Part shown: positions 46,072 to 54,521 of the stretch, piece after piece
How positions within the stretch are numbered: position 1 is the stretch's first letter
Layout of the letters: every line of letters begins with the position of its first letter
Assembly (NCBI GenBank): GCA_041392665.1
Contig: JAWKLQ010000001.1
Location: 1 to 64,000 of the forward strand
DNA: 64,000 nt
From: Flavilitoribacter sp020436695
GTDB taxonomy: Bacteria > Bacteroidota > Bacteroidia > Chitinophagales > Saprospiraceae
Direction: 5' to 3'
Made by a program: the position numbers and the translations under genes
The notes under the pieces: model-generated
What the model saw: only the letters and a program-made list of their open reading frames with translations
What the model was told of the DNA's origin: nothing
Databases searched by the model: none

Positions 46072-46737
46072 CTAAAAGTGCTGTGATATCAGCGCATTAT
46101 AAATTTCGATATCTTTGCCATTTTTCCGCTCAAAAATCCACTTAGTAAGCCGATTGTTATAATAGTGATCAGACTCATTATGAGTGGATTTGTTTACTTT
46201 TGGCAAAGTAGTTTCACTAGTTGGCATACCTAGTTTTTGGAGAATTCGTGCTAAGTCTGAGCTCAAATATTCAGTTCTACCGATAAAATCAACAAATATT
46301 TCACCAGACTTGGATTCGATGTACTTTCTGTCAGACTTAAATGGATAAAACAAAACATACATTCCAAAAGGAAAAATCTTGCAGAATAAGACTTTGCATA
46401 CAAATATGATCTTCCAAGATAACACCGTACTTGAGCTCTCCCATATAGCAGATACCGACATTTGCTTATAATAAAAGTAAGCGGAAACAGCCTTGTGATA
46501 AGGATTCCGTACAAAAACGATCTTTTTGATCTTATCCAACTCTTCGCCAGGAAGGTGGTCGGTCAGGTATTCCACATCAGAATGATTTGGCATAGTAATA
46601 ACTTGACCGCTTTTGAGATAAAACTCATTCCGCCTGAACTTACCTTCAGATAGCTTACTCAGGTAAAGTTGAACAGTTTCCGACCCAGTCTTTGGAGAAG
46701 CCAAAAAAAGAAAATTATAATCTGGATTATGAAACAT
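46072..46737 (-). CDS. Sulfotransferase family 2-like protein (no. 3)
   Basis: A 221-residue protein. The loop FLFLASPKTGSETVQLYL carries the PAPS motif (PKTGSETV) at about residues 14-21, and KIVFVRNPYHKAVSAYFYYK is the 3'-phosphate region with Arg and Ser. The order and the RNPY motif are those of the Sulfotransfer_2 (chondroitin/heparan-type) family, distinct from copies 1, 2, 4, 5 and 6. Start is ATG at 46737. It lies 64 bases downstream of the EpsG-like polymerase gene. The gene is clearly AT-rich. Confidence 0.82.
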   Translation of the reverse strand: MFHNPDYNFLFLASPKTGSETVQLYLSKLSEGKFRRNEFYLKSGQVITMPNHSDVEYLTDHLPGEELDKIKKIVFVRNPYHKAVSAYFYYKQMSVSAIWESSSTVLSWKIIFVCKVLFCKIFPFGMYVLFYPFKSDRKYIESKSGEIFVDFIGRTEYLSSDLARILQKLGMPTSETTLPKVNKSTHNESDHYYNNRLTKWIFERKNGKDIEIYNALISQHF

Positions 46738-46801
46738 GTTCTACTTAATTTTTTGCGTGCGTTAACTTGGAGCTGCCTGAATTTGTAAGTGAGACATTCC
46801 C

Positions 46802-48088
46802 TCAAAGAAAAAAGCCCAAAAATTCGCGCATTGTCAAGCGCAAACTTTCATCAATCCAAGCCATAGAAGGAAAAGCCAGGATATAGACACTGGTAAATTC
46901 CAGGGTATTGGAAATATAGAAGAAGAAAACAGGAATGATGAGTAAGACCGAAATGGTCAACATTGTTCGTGGTAAAAAACCCATCTTAAGAGTCTGTTGA
47001 AGACGCTGCTTACGCTGCCAGTAAATGACAATTGCTCCTAATATGAACAAACTGGAAATTATTTCAGACCTATTAGACAAAGCAAAAATAAACCATGTAG
47101 TATTGCTCAAAACTTTACTAAGCAATCCCATAGAAAACAACTTCTCTTCCAGGCGATTCATGTCGGTTAAAAAAGCTCCGTTAAGAATAAAGGCTAAAGA
47201 TAATACCACCATCGCCCAGGCCAGAATTCCGCTCCGTCTGTATGTTTTATACCACCTTTTATTACCTCCACTTTCTAATCTATCAGCAACCGAAACTTCC
47301 TCTTCTATATAGTAGCCATCTATTTTTTCTGCACCCACCTCATATTTGCTTAACTGGCTCAGTACTGCTGCCGGGGAAAAAAGCGTAGTGGCAAAAGATA
47401 ATCCGTACAAAATTATCAAGACTTGTTTTTTCAAGGGGAAAAAGGTAACTATCCAAATCGGTATGCACATGATAAAATAGCCTACATGTATAAATGGCGG
47501 GAGGAATAGTAACATCAAGTATTTCTTTTTTCCCGTGGTCTGGTATTGGAGTACTCCATAAAATAAAACCCAGAAACCGGTCCAGGTACGAACCGTATTC
47601 ATAGACTGAAGGTTGAGAATTGCAATAAAGTAAACGGCTAGAATAAAAAAATGAAAGTGTTTACCAATGGAAGGAAATCGGTCAAATACAGCCACCATAG
47701 AGGCGGAAAAAAAATAGCCGTAAATAAACCCAACAAACACAAAAAAAAGCCCCGGCACAGCGAATACCTCCCCAGTCAAATAAGATAGAAAATGTATGTA
47801 CACATCTTCGTTAACATAATGATTGGTTTTGAAAAGCAAAATATCTTTCAAATCAGATAAAAACTGTGGAAAACTTAAGCCCACATAGTAGCTGTATACC
47901 CTTTCCCAATGTACAGTACCATCTCCAATCCCCTCAATATTAAATGTAGACGCGTATACAGTTGAAAATAGTGTAAGCATCCATTTTGTAAAACGCTTAT
48001 CTTTTTGCTTCAAAGTATACACCAACGTAAAAACCGGAGAGATCAGAAGCAACACACTTGACCGTATGACTTTTTTACTTACTGTCAT
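46802..48088 (-). CDS. EpsG/Wzy-like polysaccharide polymerase
   Basis: A 428-residue membrane protein with about ten to twelve helices. The N-terminal loop has DGTVHWERVYSYYVG, followed by a segment around DVYIHFLSYLTGEVFAV; LQSMNTVRTWTGFWVLFYGV and PPFIHVGYFIMCIPIWIV are the features seen in EpsG-type polymerases (R-x-x-x-A/G pattern and PxxHxGY). It probably joins repeat units in the periplasm. It is unrelated to the Wzy_C-type protein at 20044-21327. It overlaps the upstream glycosyltransferase gene by 14 bases. Confidence 0.78.
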   Translation of the reverse strand: MTVSKKVIRSSVLLLISPVFTLVYTLKQKDKRFTKWMLTLFSTVYASTFNIEGIGDGTVHWERVYSYYVGLSFPQFLSDLKDILLFKTNHYVNEDVYIHFLSYLTGEVFAVPGLFFVFVGFIYGYFFSASMVAVFDRFPSIGKHFHFFILAVYFIAILNLQSMNTVRTWTGFWVLFYGVLQYQTTGKKKYLMLLFLPPFIHVGYFIMCIPIWIVTFFPLKKQVLIILYGLSFATTLFSPAAVLSQLSKYEVGAEKIDGYYIEEEVSVADRLESGGNKRWYKTYRRSGILAWAMVVLSLAFILNGAFLTDMNRLEEKLFSMGLLSKVLSNTTWFIFALSNRSEIISSLFILGAIVIYWQRKQRLQQTLKMGFLPRTMLTISVLLIIPVFFFYISNTLEFTSVYILAFPSMAWIDESLRLTMREFLGFFL

Positions 48089-49271
48089 GCCTTAGATGTC
48101 GATCAAAAAATTCTAACCAAATTTCGCCTACCGTATCAATCGTGAATCGTTGCGCATTCAGCAGTGCTTGTCGCTGCATGGCAGTTAACTGTTCACTTTC
48201 CAAAGCGAGTGCAATAGTCCTATGGGCCATTAGCTTTGTATTAAAGGCCGGGATCAATAAAGCATCCTTTTCGTTATTGACAATCCAATGGAGAGCGGCA
48301 TAACTGTCAAAGACAATCGACGCACAACCATGACTTTGTGCCTCAATAAGTGTGTTAGGAAAGCCTTCATAAGCAGAAGGCATTATAAAAATCGCGGCTT
48401 CCTTATAATATGCTTCTGGTTTTTGATGCCCTTCAAGGTGTACTCTCGGCAAATTCTGCGCCTCAATCTTTTCTCTAAGGTTTGATAAATAAGGTCCATC
48501 TCCAACAATTACGAATTTCCATTCGGATAACTCCTCATGGCATTGTTCCCAAAATTCTAACAATAGATCGGAACGTTTTTGTTGTACATTAAGACGCCCT
48601 ACGTGCAAAATGGTCTTTTCTTTTGGGGGTAGCTTTTCAAGAACGTAGGGTATGGAATTGGGAATAGCCCAAATTTTATGTGCAGAATACTTCCCTACGA
48701 AATATTCTAATTCATCACGATTGGGAGGAGCAAGCAGAATAAAAAAATCATGTTGGTCAATGATATTTTTCAGATCTCTACGGTGCTTAATCCAATGCCG
48801 GAATAAAATAATGTTGCGGCCGATTGCATGATCCAGCAAAGTGAAGAGCAGACCGGGAAGCATTTGCTGCATTCGGTCTCTTACATTGCTCTTAAAGTTG
48901 AATAATGAATTCCGCAGGCAACCGAGTAGTAAGTAATGTAGTTTTCCTTTTTGTTTGAAAAGTGCCTCTCTTAACTCATCATTGTAGGGCATTTGATTAA
49001 TAACGATATCGGGTTGAATTTTGCTTAAAGTTTCTACCAAATGTTGCACGTTCTCCGGATTCTTATCTTTACCTTTTTCGGTGGGAAAGAACAGCTGGCC
49101 GTATTTGCTCGTTACATGTCCATGATCGGTGAAGGAATAATAATAAACCCGAAATCCCTGTTCTGTAAAGTATTTTCCAAGTTTAAAAGTAGTACGCTGT
49201 ACCCCCCCCGCATTGGGGTCAAATGCTTGCGTGATGGTAAAAAAAATGCTTACTTGTTCTCTTCCCGCCAT
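48075..49271 (-). CDS. Glycosyltransferase family 4
   Basis: A 398-residue GT-B enzyme: VSIFFTITQAFDPNAGGVQR at the N-terminus (acceptor-half glycine loop), DIVINQMPYND, then the donor half TILHVGRLNVQQKRSDLLLE, FVIVGDGPYLSNLR and the E-x7-E motif YEGFPNTLIEAQSHGCAS. Start ATG at 49271 lies inside the end of the sulfotransferase gene upstream, a 22-base overlap, and its own end overlaps the polymerase gene. It adds a sugar to the lipid-linked unit; specificity is unknown. Confidence 0.88.
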   Translation of the reverse strand: MAGREQVSIFFTITQAFDPNAGGVQRTTFKLGKYFTEQGFRVYYYSFTDHGHVTSKYGQLFFPTEKGKDKNPENVQHLVETLSKIQPDIVINQMPYNDELREALFKQKGKLHYLLLGCLRNSLFNFKSNVRDRMQQMLPGLLFTLLDHAIGRNIILFRHWIKHRRDLKNIIDQHDFFILLAPPNRDELEYFVGKYSAHKIWAIPNSIPYVLEKLPPKEKTILHVGRLNVQQKRSDLLLEFWEQCHEELSEWKFVIVGDGPYLSNLREKIEAQNLPRVHLEGHQKPEAYYKEAAIFIMPSAYEGFPNTLIEAQSHGCASIVFDSYAALHWIVNNEKDALLIPAFNTKLMAHRTIALALESEQLTAMQRQALLNAQRFTIDTVGEIWLEFFDRHLRHDSK

Positions 49272-49963
49272 TTCCGATGTTCATGAAAATTATTAAACTG
49301 GTTTCTTCCAGAGTGCAATCCCATTTTTTCTAATAATTCTACTCTTTTTCTTCTAATTGCTTTAGGCACCAGCCGGCGTAGCCAGAATTTCACGCTATCA
49401 ATCCAGTTATAGTTGTGTTTTCCTTTATTGGCATGAGGGAACGCACCCTGCGGAATGGGTTCATCTAGAAAAGTACATAGCTTTTCCCAACTATCTCCAG
49501 CAGAAAAGTCCATTACCAGCAGATCATCTCTCCCTTCGAAGTAGTTGCAGACCTCTCGGTAGTGTCTCCGGTATCGCTCTAGATAAAGGTCCTCATTTCC
49601 CCGTAGTACACCGTTTTTATACAGCCATTCATGCAATAGAATATGAGAATCTTTGAAATGCTTCGAAGCACTATTTAACCAAGCCATTTCATCACGCACT
49701 GTGAGAATAAATTTACTCCCAGGATAAGCCTCATCCAAGTCTTGAAATAAGGCAGCCCAGGGAACATCTTGTAAGGCATCAAAATCACCGGCCAACTGTA
49801 AGACAGCTTTTTTATTTTTAGCCAGCAGTTGTTCGGCAGTATCCAACCGGGCACCTAGTACAGTGTAGCCTAACTTCAAAAGTGCCATCCCCATGGTACT
49901 AGTACCGGTTTTGTGCCAACCGATACAGAATACCCTTGGCTTGTTGGATCTATTACGAGCCAT
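49250..49963 (-). CDS. Sulfotransferase family protein (no. 4), Sulfotransfer_4-like
   Basis: A 237-residue protein from the ATG at 49963; a TTG at 50011 would add 16 residues with no family match. The PAPS loop is FCIGWHKTGTSTMGMALLKL at about 12-31, followed by the characteristic LGYTVLG, and the 3'-phosphate site is KFILTVRDEMAWLNSASKHF. This arrangement is that of small sulfotransferases of the Sulfotransfer_4 type. It probably transfers sulfate to a sugar hydroxyl of the repeat unit. It overlaps the GT4 gene by 22 bases downstream. Confidence 0.83.
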   Translation of the reverse strand: MARNRSNKPRVFCIGWHKTGTSTMGMALLKLGYTVLGARLDTAEQLLAKNKKAVLQLAGDFDALQDVPWAALFQDLDEAYPGSKFILTVRDEMAWLNSASKHFKDSHILLHEWLYKNGVLRGNEDLYLERYRRHYREVCNYFEGRDDLLVMDFSAGDSWEKLCTFLDEPIPQGAFPHANKGKHNYNWIDSVKFWLRRLVPKAIRRKRVELLEKMGLHSGRNQFNNFHEHRKWREENK

Positions 49964-50014
49964 TATTATCTTTCGATAGATAATGAAGTAAATATGCTTT
50001 AGTAGAGGCAAACA

Positions 50015-51067
50015 TCATGACTTGACCATTTGCCTTTTTAGTTTGCTCAATTTGTTCAGCCATTGTTTCTTCCTCAACGCCCATCGGAATGAGCTTGTAG
50101 TAGCATTCTGTATCAATCGAGCGATCAATTGCCCCTGTACAGGCGAAAAAGTCATCACCTTATCAGTCGATGATATGGACTGCTCTGTTGCCATCGGCAA
50201 TTCCAACTGTTCATCCGGTGGTAAATAATTGTTGCATGTAGTCCAGGTATTCCTATACTGTTCCAGATGACTAGCTAGAACATCCCTGTAGTATTGTTCG
50301 ATACGCGGTTCCTGAGCCTTTTTTTCTTTCGGAATGGCCAGAAATGATTTGTATAACACTTCAGGCAGCTGGTCATGCATGGAGCGTAACTGCTTGATCA
50401 ATAATAATTCCGAAATGCTAAGTGATGGATTCACTACTTTAATGGGAGGCTTCAATGACGAACTAATCTTAAGCCAGTCTCTAAAAAATACTTCTTCCAG
50501 AAACCCTACCCGATTTTCGTATTTTCGACAGGCCAGCAAAGTGGGGAATTCCCGTACGGCTTGGAAAAAACGCTGTAAGCCCTCTCCGTAGAAATAGTAT
50601 TGCTCAGGCCATACTTCGATATCGACAGCCGTTCCAATTTTAGCGCGATGCTTGTAGAGTGAAAGAGCCTGATCTATGGGATCTCGCAAGAATAATAGAA
50701 ATTTACAAGAGGCCACTCCTGCTTCATCCGCAATCGAAATCAGGTTTTGCAATCGGCCCGGCTGTGCTAATGCCAATACCAGTAACTCATTAGATAACAA
50801 ACAACTTTCGGCACCTTTTTCTTGCGTTTCCTGCAAAAAAGACTGCAATATGCGCCGTATAGAGGAATAATCACCTTGCTCCAAAGCATCGGTCAACACT
50901 TGTGCATTACCGGCCGATATGTCGCCCCGCAGCATCTGGTGATCCCGCTTTCCCGCTGAGGGAAAATGAATGCTTTCGTTCCACAGGATCTGACGATTCG
51001 CCGCAGCCATACTTTGTAAATAGGAACTGCCCGTCTTCTCGGTACCGATATGGAAGTAGAGCCTCAC
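50015..51067 (-). CDS. Sulfotransferase-like protein (no. 5)
   Basis: A 350-residue protein. MRLYFHIGTEKTGSSYLQSM places the PAPS loop at residues 8-16. SCLLSNELLVLAL and the 3'-phosphate region KFLLFLRDPIDQALSLYKHR follow at the spacing of the group. The C-terminal 150 residues are helical and unlike the other sulfotransferases here. The start is GTG at 51067, directly before the stop of the capsule-synthesis gene (adjacent, no gap), so translation is coupled. Function by family: PAPS-dependent sulfation; acceptor unknown. Confidence 0.82.
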   Translation of the reverse strand: MRLYFHIGTEKTGSSYLQSMAAANRQILWNESIHFPSAGKRDHQMLRGDISAGNAQVLTDALEQGDYSSIRRILQSFLQETQEKGAESCLLSNELLVLALAQPGRLQNLISIADEAGVASCKFLLFLRDPIDQALSLYKHRAKIGTAVDIEVWPEQYYFYGEGLQRFFQAVREFPTLLACRKYENRVGFLEEVFFRDWLKISSSLKPPIKVVNPSLSISELLLIKQLRSMHDQLPEVLYKSFLAIPKEKKAQEPRIEQYYRDVLASHLEQYRNTWTTCNNYLPPDEQLELPMATEQSISSTDKVMTFSPVQGQLIARLIQNATTSSFRWALRKKQWLNKLSKLKRQMVKS

Positions 51068-51892
51068 TTATCTATGGAGCAAGTAGTCCAGATTAGATCC
51101 TTTAGGTATATCAGTACTATCCAACTTCCATTTCAATTTGAAAAGAGGATATTTCCGCTTATCGATGGCTAACTTGGCCTCCTGCGAAAGTGGTTCGAGC
51201 AACCCCTCGCGCTGTAGAATATGTGGTCCTTGAGCACTAATTTTCACCATCTGATCATAAATTTGTCTACACGCCGGTTCTGTTCGGATCAACTTATAAA
51301 ACATAAAGTGATAGACCATATAAGGATAAAGCCGAAGCGCTTTTGTGAAAAATGAGGATAACCAAATTTGACTTAATGCGAGACTTCGCCCATTGATGAT
51401 ACGCTTACTCCAATATTCGATGTTTGATTTTTTCTGGCGATCAAAATTTCTAAAATCATTCTGATCCCAGTACAGGATCAGTGAATCATACAATCTCTGC
51501 AATAAATTATTGTTTTTTTCCGCAGCAATAAACCAATTAGCAATAATCCGGTCTCTTCCGGGTTTATGGAACAAAAATAGAGTGGAGTCCGTCCGAGTTG
51601 GCAACCAATCACTCAGTTTTTGTACGGGATACGTGGTGGGATCTGCCCATACCCCACCGTATTGAATAAGTAACTGAGTACGGATCAAGTCGGAGCGGTG
51701 CGGGATTAACATCTTTTCTAAGGTCTCTGTTTTGACCGGAAGGGGATCAACGTATGCCCCAACAGTCTGAGCATCTAATTTTATCAGTTCCCAATCCGGG
51801 TGTAATTCTTCCCAACGGGCTATACATTGCTGCACTATCTCCGGAGCTCCATCAAAACCCTGATGCCAATATGTCCAGATAAAAGAACTCAC
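51068..51892 (-). CDS. Capsular polysaccharide synthesis glycosyltransferase (GT32-like)
   Basis: A 274-residue protein of the Caps_synth/GT32-like group. FIWTYWHQGFDGAPEIVQQC at the N-terminus, LHPDWELIKLDAQTV, RSDLIRTQLLIQYGGVWADP (with the conserved RxDxxRxxxLxxxGGxWxD pattern) and the following TTYPVQKL are diagnostic. The Asp in WADP takes the role of the DxD metal site. It adds a hexose or similar sugar. The start is GTG at 51892 and its end abuts the next gene's GTG exactly. Confidence 0.88.
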   Translation of the reverse strand: MSSFIWTYWHQGFDGAPEIVQQCIARWEELHPDWELIKLDAQTVGAYVDPLPVKTETLEKMLIPHRSDLIRTQLLIQYGGVWADPTTYPVQKLSDWLPTRTDSTLFLFHKPGRDRIIANWFIAAEKNNNLLQRLYDSLILYWDQNDFRNFDRQKKSNIEYWSKRIINGRSLALSQIWLSSFFTKALRLYPYMVYHFMFYKLIRTEPACRQIYDQMVKISAQGPHILQREGLLEPLSQEAKLAIDKRKYPLFKLKWKLDSTDIPKGSNLDYLLHR

Positions 51893-51978
51893 TTTTTTAT
51901 TTCCATCTTGAAGTACTTTGCGGCAAGTAGCACTAATTTACGATCCTTTTTAACCCACTTAAGGTGCAAAATCAGGAG

Positions 51979-52884
51979 CTATAATCGATACCCTAGCGCT
52001 TTTAGGTCAAAAGGCGTATGGTTTTGCAGTTGCGCGTTGCTACGTTCGTATTTATCCGAGGTCTTTTCTAATATTTTTGAATAAATCCTAGTTTCAACTT
52101 TCCTGTCAAGTCCCCCCAGAGGAAGTACTTTTAGGGTTTTCCTGATCAGAGAGAACAGCCAGGAAAAAGGCTTAAAGTAAAAAGTCTTTCCAAGTCCCGG
52201 GAAAGATTTCATTATAAAAGGGTTAAAGAATCTTTTAACTTGGAGTGTAAGCGGGCTCATAGATGGATTAACCTTTTTTTGAATATCAAAATTGACTCCA
52301 TTTATCAGGTTATACTCTCCAATAAAATCAAATACAGTCTTTAAATATAGTTTGGGGTTACTTTTCAAAATCTCATATGGCAAAATCAGCACATTTTCTT
52401 TCCCGTATAGCTCTACGTAATAGGCTACTAATTGATGATACTGCAGATGATCAAAGCTGAATCTCTTGGTGAGCGGGGAACAAAGATATTCAGTAATAGA
52501 AAGTGAGCCTCTAGCTTTAATGTACTGACTGTAGGCAGAGAATATCATTGAAACCTGTTCTCGCACTCCTATTATTACTTTCGCGGATGGCAAGGTCATC
52601 TTTAGCCGACCAGCGATAGTTATGCTGTGAAAATCACCGTTATGTATATTGCTCGATAAATATTCATTCGAAATAACCAATCTTTTTGACGGGGGGCCAT
52701 CTGTACAAATTTCTTTAAATACCAAAGGATCGTATCGGAGTGGAGAAGGCAGGATCAAAGCATCTCTTATTTCCGATTGTGGAACTCTATAGAAGAGGTT
52801 GGCATTATTCTCAAATACATTTTTCTGTAAATAACTGGTACCAGTCTTATGGTACCCGATATGGATGACCGGAGGCAGGTTCAT
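51979..52884 (-). CDS. Sulfotransferase family protein (no. 6)
   Basis: A 301-residue protein. VIHIGYHKTGTSYLQKNVFE gives the PAPS loop at about residues 9-17. LVISNEYLSSNIHNGDF and the 3'-phosphate region KVIIGVREQVSMIFSAYSQY follow. The pattern is the same as in copies 2 and 5, which suggests duplication and divergence. Its ATG overlaps the stop of the GT2 gene (ATGA), so a transfer step and a sulfation step are coupled in translation. AT-rich. Confidence 0.85.
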   Translation of the reverse strand: MNLPPVIHIGYHKTGTSYLQKNVFENNANLFYRVPQSEIRDALILPSPLRYDPLVFKEICTDGPPSKRLVISNEYLSSNIHNGDFHSITIAGRLKMTLPSAKVIIGVREQVSMIFSAYSQYIKARGSLSITEYLCSPLTKRFSFDHLQYHQLVAYYVELYGKENVLILPYEILKSNPKLYLKTVFDFIGEYNLINGVNFDIQKKVNPSMSPLTLQVKRFFNPFIMKSFPGLGKTFYFKPFSWLFSLIRKTLKVLPLGGLDRKVETRIYSKILEKTSDKYERSNAQLQNHTPFDLKALGYRL

Positions 52885-53810
52885 TGATTCTTCGTGGATA
52901 GTTGCTTAAGGTAGAGCAACGGCCTAAGTAATATTTTTTTCCCTTTATTAAATATTTTCCTGATGGAAATACCGTTTCCAAGGTCAAATGTCAAAGCGTT
53001 CCATAGCAGTTTCAATTTTTTTTCGTCTTGAAACTCCAACCATTTTACGGTACTATTGAACCCTTTTACCTTCCGAGCCAGGTATTCCTGGTTGCTGCCA
53101 TGCCCGTGATACTTGTAAAAAGTTTGCCAACTATGCAGCGATTTCTTTTTCTTAGTCAGTTTGTTTACGGTACTAAAAATACTGCTTTCCCTTACTATAC
53201 GCACATTAGGTTCAATGTTATCCAATATTTTGAAATCCCCCTTGTTCTGTAGTAGCAACCGCAAGTACTGGTCATTTTGGGGTCCCTGGGCTTCGTTTAC
53301 CACATTAATATCGATTAGAGAGCGTAAAATTCCATCCACCATCATTGTAGAAGTCTGGGGCTTATTGATGACTCTGTTAACCGGTTCATCGAAATGCCTC
53401 AGTAAAGTCCCCGGTAAGTTTTCATCAACTATATTTTTATAGCCGTGATAAGTCATCATACAATTTTCATTCTCTTCCATGTACGCTATCTGTTTGGCCA
53501 ATTTTTTAAGATCAGACCATACGTCATCAGAATCACAAAAGGCGATGTATTGTCCTTGAGTTTGCAATACTGCTCCAAAAAAATTTTTCATAACTCCCTG
53601 ATTCTGCTCGTGCGCGAGCAGACGTATGCAACTTCCATTTGGATGTCGATCTCTTATTTCTTCAATGATCTCAACCGTTCTATCGGTCGATCCATCATCA
53701 GAGATCAGATATTCAACATTAAATGTAAACTCCTGATCCAGTACTGCCTTGATAGTATCGCCTACAAAGGATTCGCTATTATAGGTGGTCGTTACAATTG
53801 AGAGCTTCAT
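52881..53810 (-). CDS. Glycosyltransferase family 2
   Basis: A 309-residue GT-A enzyme. MKLSIVTTTYNSESFVGDTI, VEYLISDDGSTDRTVEIIEE and GQYIAFCDSDDVWSDLKKLA show the nucleotide-binding Asp and the DxD metal site (SDSDD-type). The remaining 200 residues contain a helical acceptor part. It is close to rhamnosyl- and glucosyltransferases of exopolysaccharide loci, without firm specificity. It is tightly coupled to the sulfotransferase gene downstream (four-base overlap). Confidence 0.9.
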   Translation of the reverse strand: MKLSIVTTTYNSESFVGDTIKAVLDQEFTFNVEYLISDDGSTDRTVEIIEEIRDRHPNGSCIRLLAHEQNQGVMKNFFGAVLQTQGQYIAFCDSDDVWSDLKKLAKQIAYMEENENCMMTYHGYKNIVDENLPGTLLRHFDEPVNRVINKPQTSTMMVDGILRSLIDINVVNEAQGPQNDQYLRLLLQNKGDFKILDNIEPNVRIVRESSIFSTVNKLTKKKKSLHSWQTFYKYHGHGSNQEYLARKVKGFNSTVKWLEFQDEKKLKLLWNALTFDLGNGISIRKIFNKGKKILLRPLLYLKQLSTKNQ

Positions 53811-53819
53811 TCTCTTGAT

Positions 53820-54521
53820 CTAAAATTGATAATTGAACATTTCAATTAACTGAAGATTCTTAAAACGAATCTTCTCTATTATTTTATCATTGGTGTAGTA
53901 ATCTTTGTAGTTTTTCTTTTTTCTGATCCCCTTCTTTGTTTGAGGAATATCAAGCTGATCTGTGAATTTTAGTCTATCATTGAGTTGTTCAAGATCAGCC
54001 TGAATGCTTTCAAATCTGATCATGAAGTCTATAGCATAATTGAATTTGGTATCTGTATAATAGTACCAAATAGAATGATATCTTCGATCCACAAATTCTT
54101 CGAAATCTACAATGGGATTATTGCCGTATTGTGCCTGCCAATCGAACCAGGAAACAGCCTGATCCCAGGGGTTTCTTACCACTGAGATGAGGAAGTTTTC
54201 TCTCCACACTTGTTTGTCTACATACTGCTGGATCTCCGAAGCCTTCAAGTGCTCATGAAAGTGCCACTTCTCAAATTTGAACCCTCGCATAGCTCTGTTG
54301 TAGAGCATCCACAATGACCAATGTTTAAATGGCATTTTACGAATGTAGTTGCGCGGAGCAGTGGCATTATTTTCTTTTCTGACGTTGGGGTCCGGATCGA
54401 AACCCAATGGTGTAATGATATCCTTTTCCCCGCAATTGCGTGAAAGAAGCAATTCTATAGAAGTACCGGCTACCTTCACAGGCTTAATGAAGATAAATTT
54501 ATGCTTATGGGATATGATCAT
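53820..54521 (-). CDS. Sulfotransferase family 2-like protein (no. 7)
   Basis: A 233-residue protein. HKFIFIKPVKVAGTSIELLL holds the PAPS loop (PVKVAGTSIE), and FLISVVRNPWDQAVSWFDWQ is the 3'-phosphate region with RNPWD. These are signatures of the Sulfotransfer_2 family found in eukaryotic-type carbohydrate sulfotransferases and in marine bacteria. It resembles copy 3 in family but not in length or sequence. The ATG at 54521 overlaps the end of the KpsC/KpsS-like gene by four bases, linking it to the start of the nonulosonic acid genes. Confidence 0.84.
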   Translation of the reverse strand: MIISHKHKFIFIKPVKVAGTSIELLLSRNCGEKDIITPLGFDPDPNVRKENNATAPRNYIRKMPFKHWSLWMLYNRAMRGFKFEKWHFHEHLKASEIQQYVDKQVWRENFLISVVRNPWDQAVSWFDWQAQYGNNPIVDFEEFVDRRYHSIWYYYTDTKFNYAIDFMIRFESIQADLEQLNDRLKFTDQLDIPQTKKGIRKKKNYKDYYTNDKIIEKIRFKNLQLIEMFNYQF

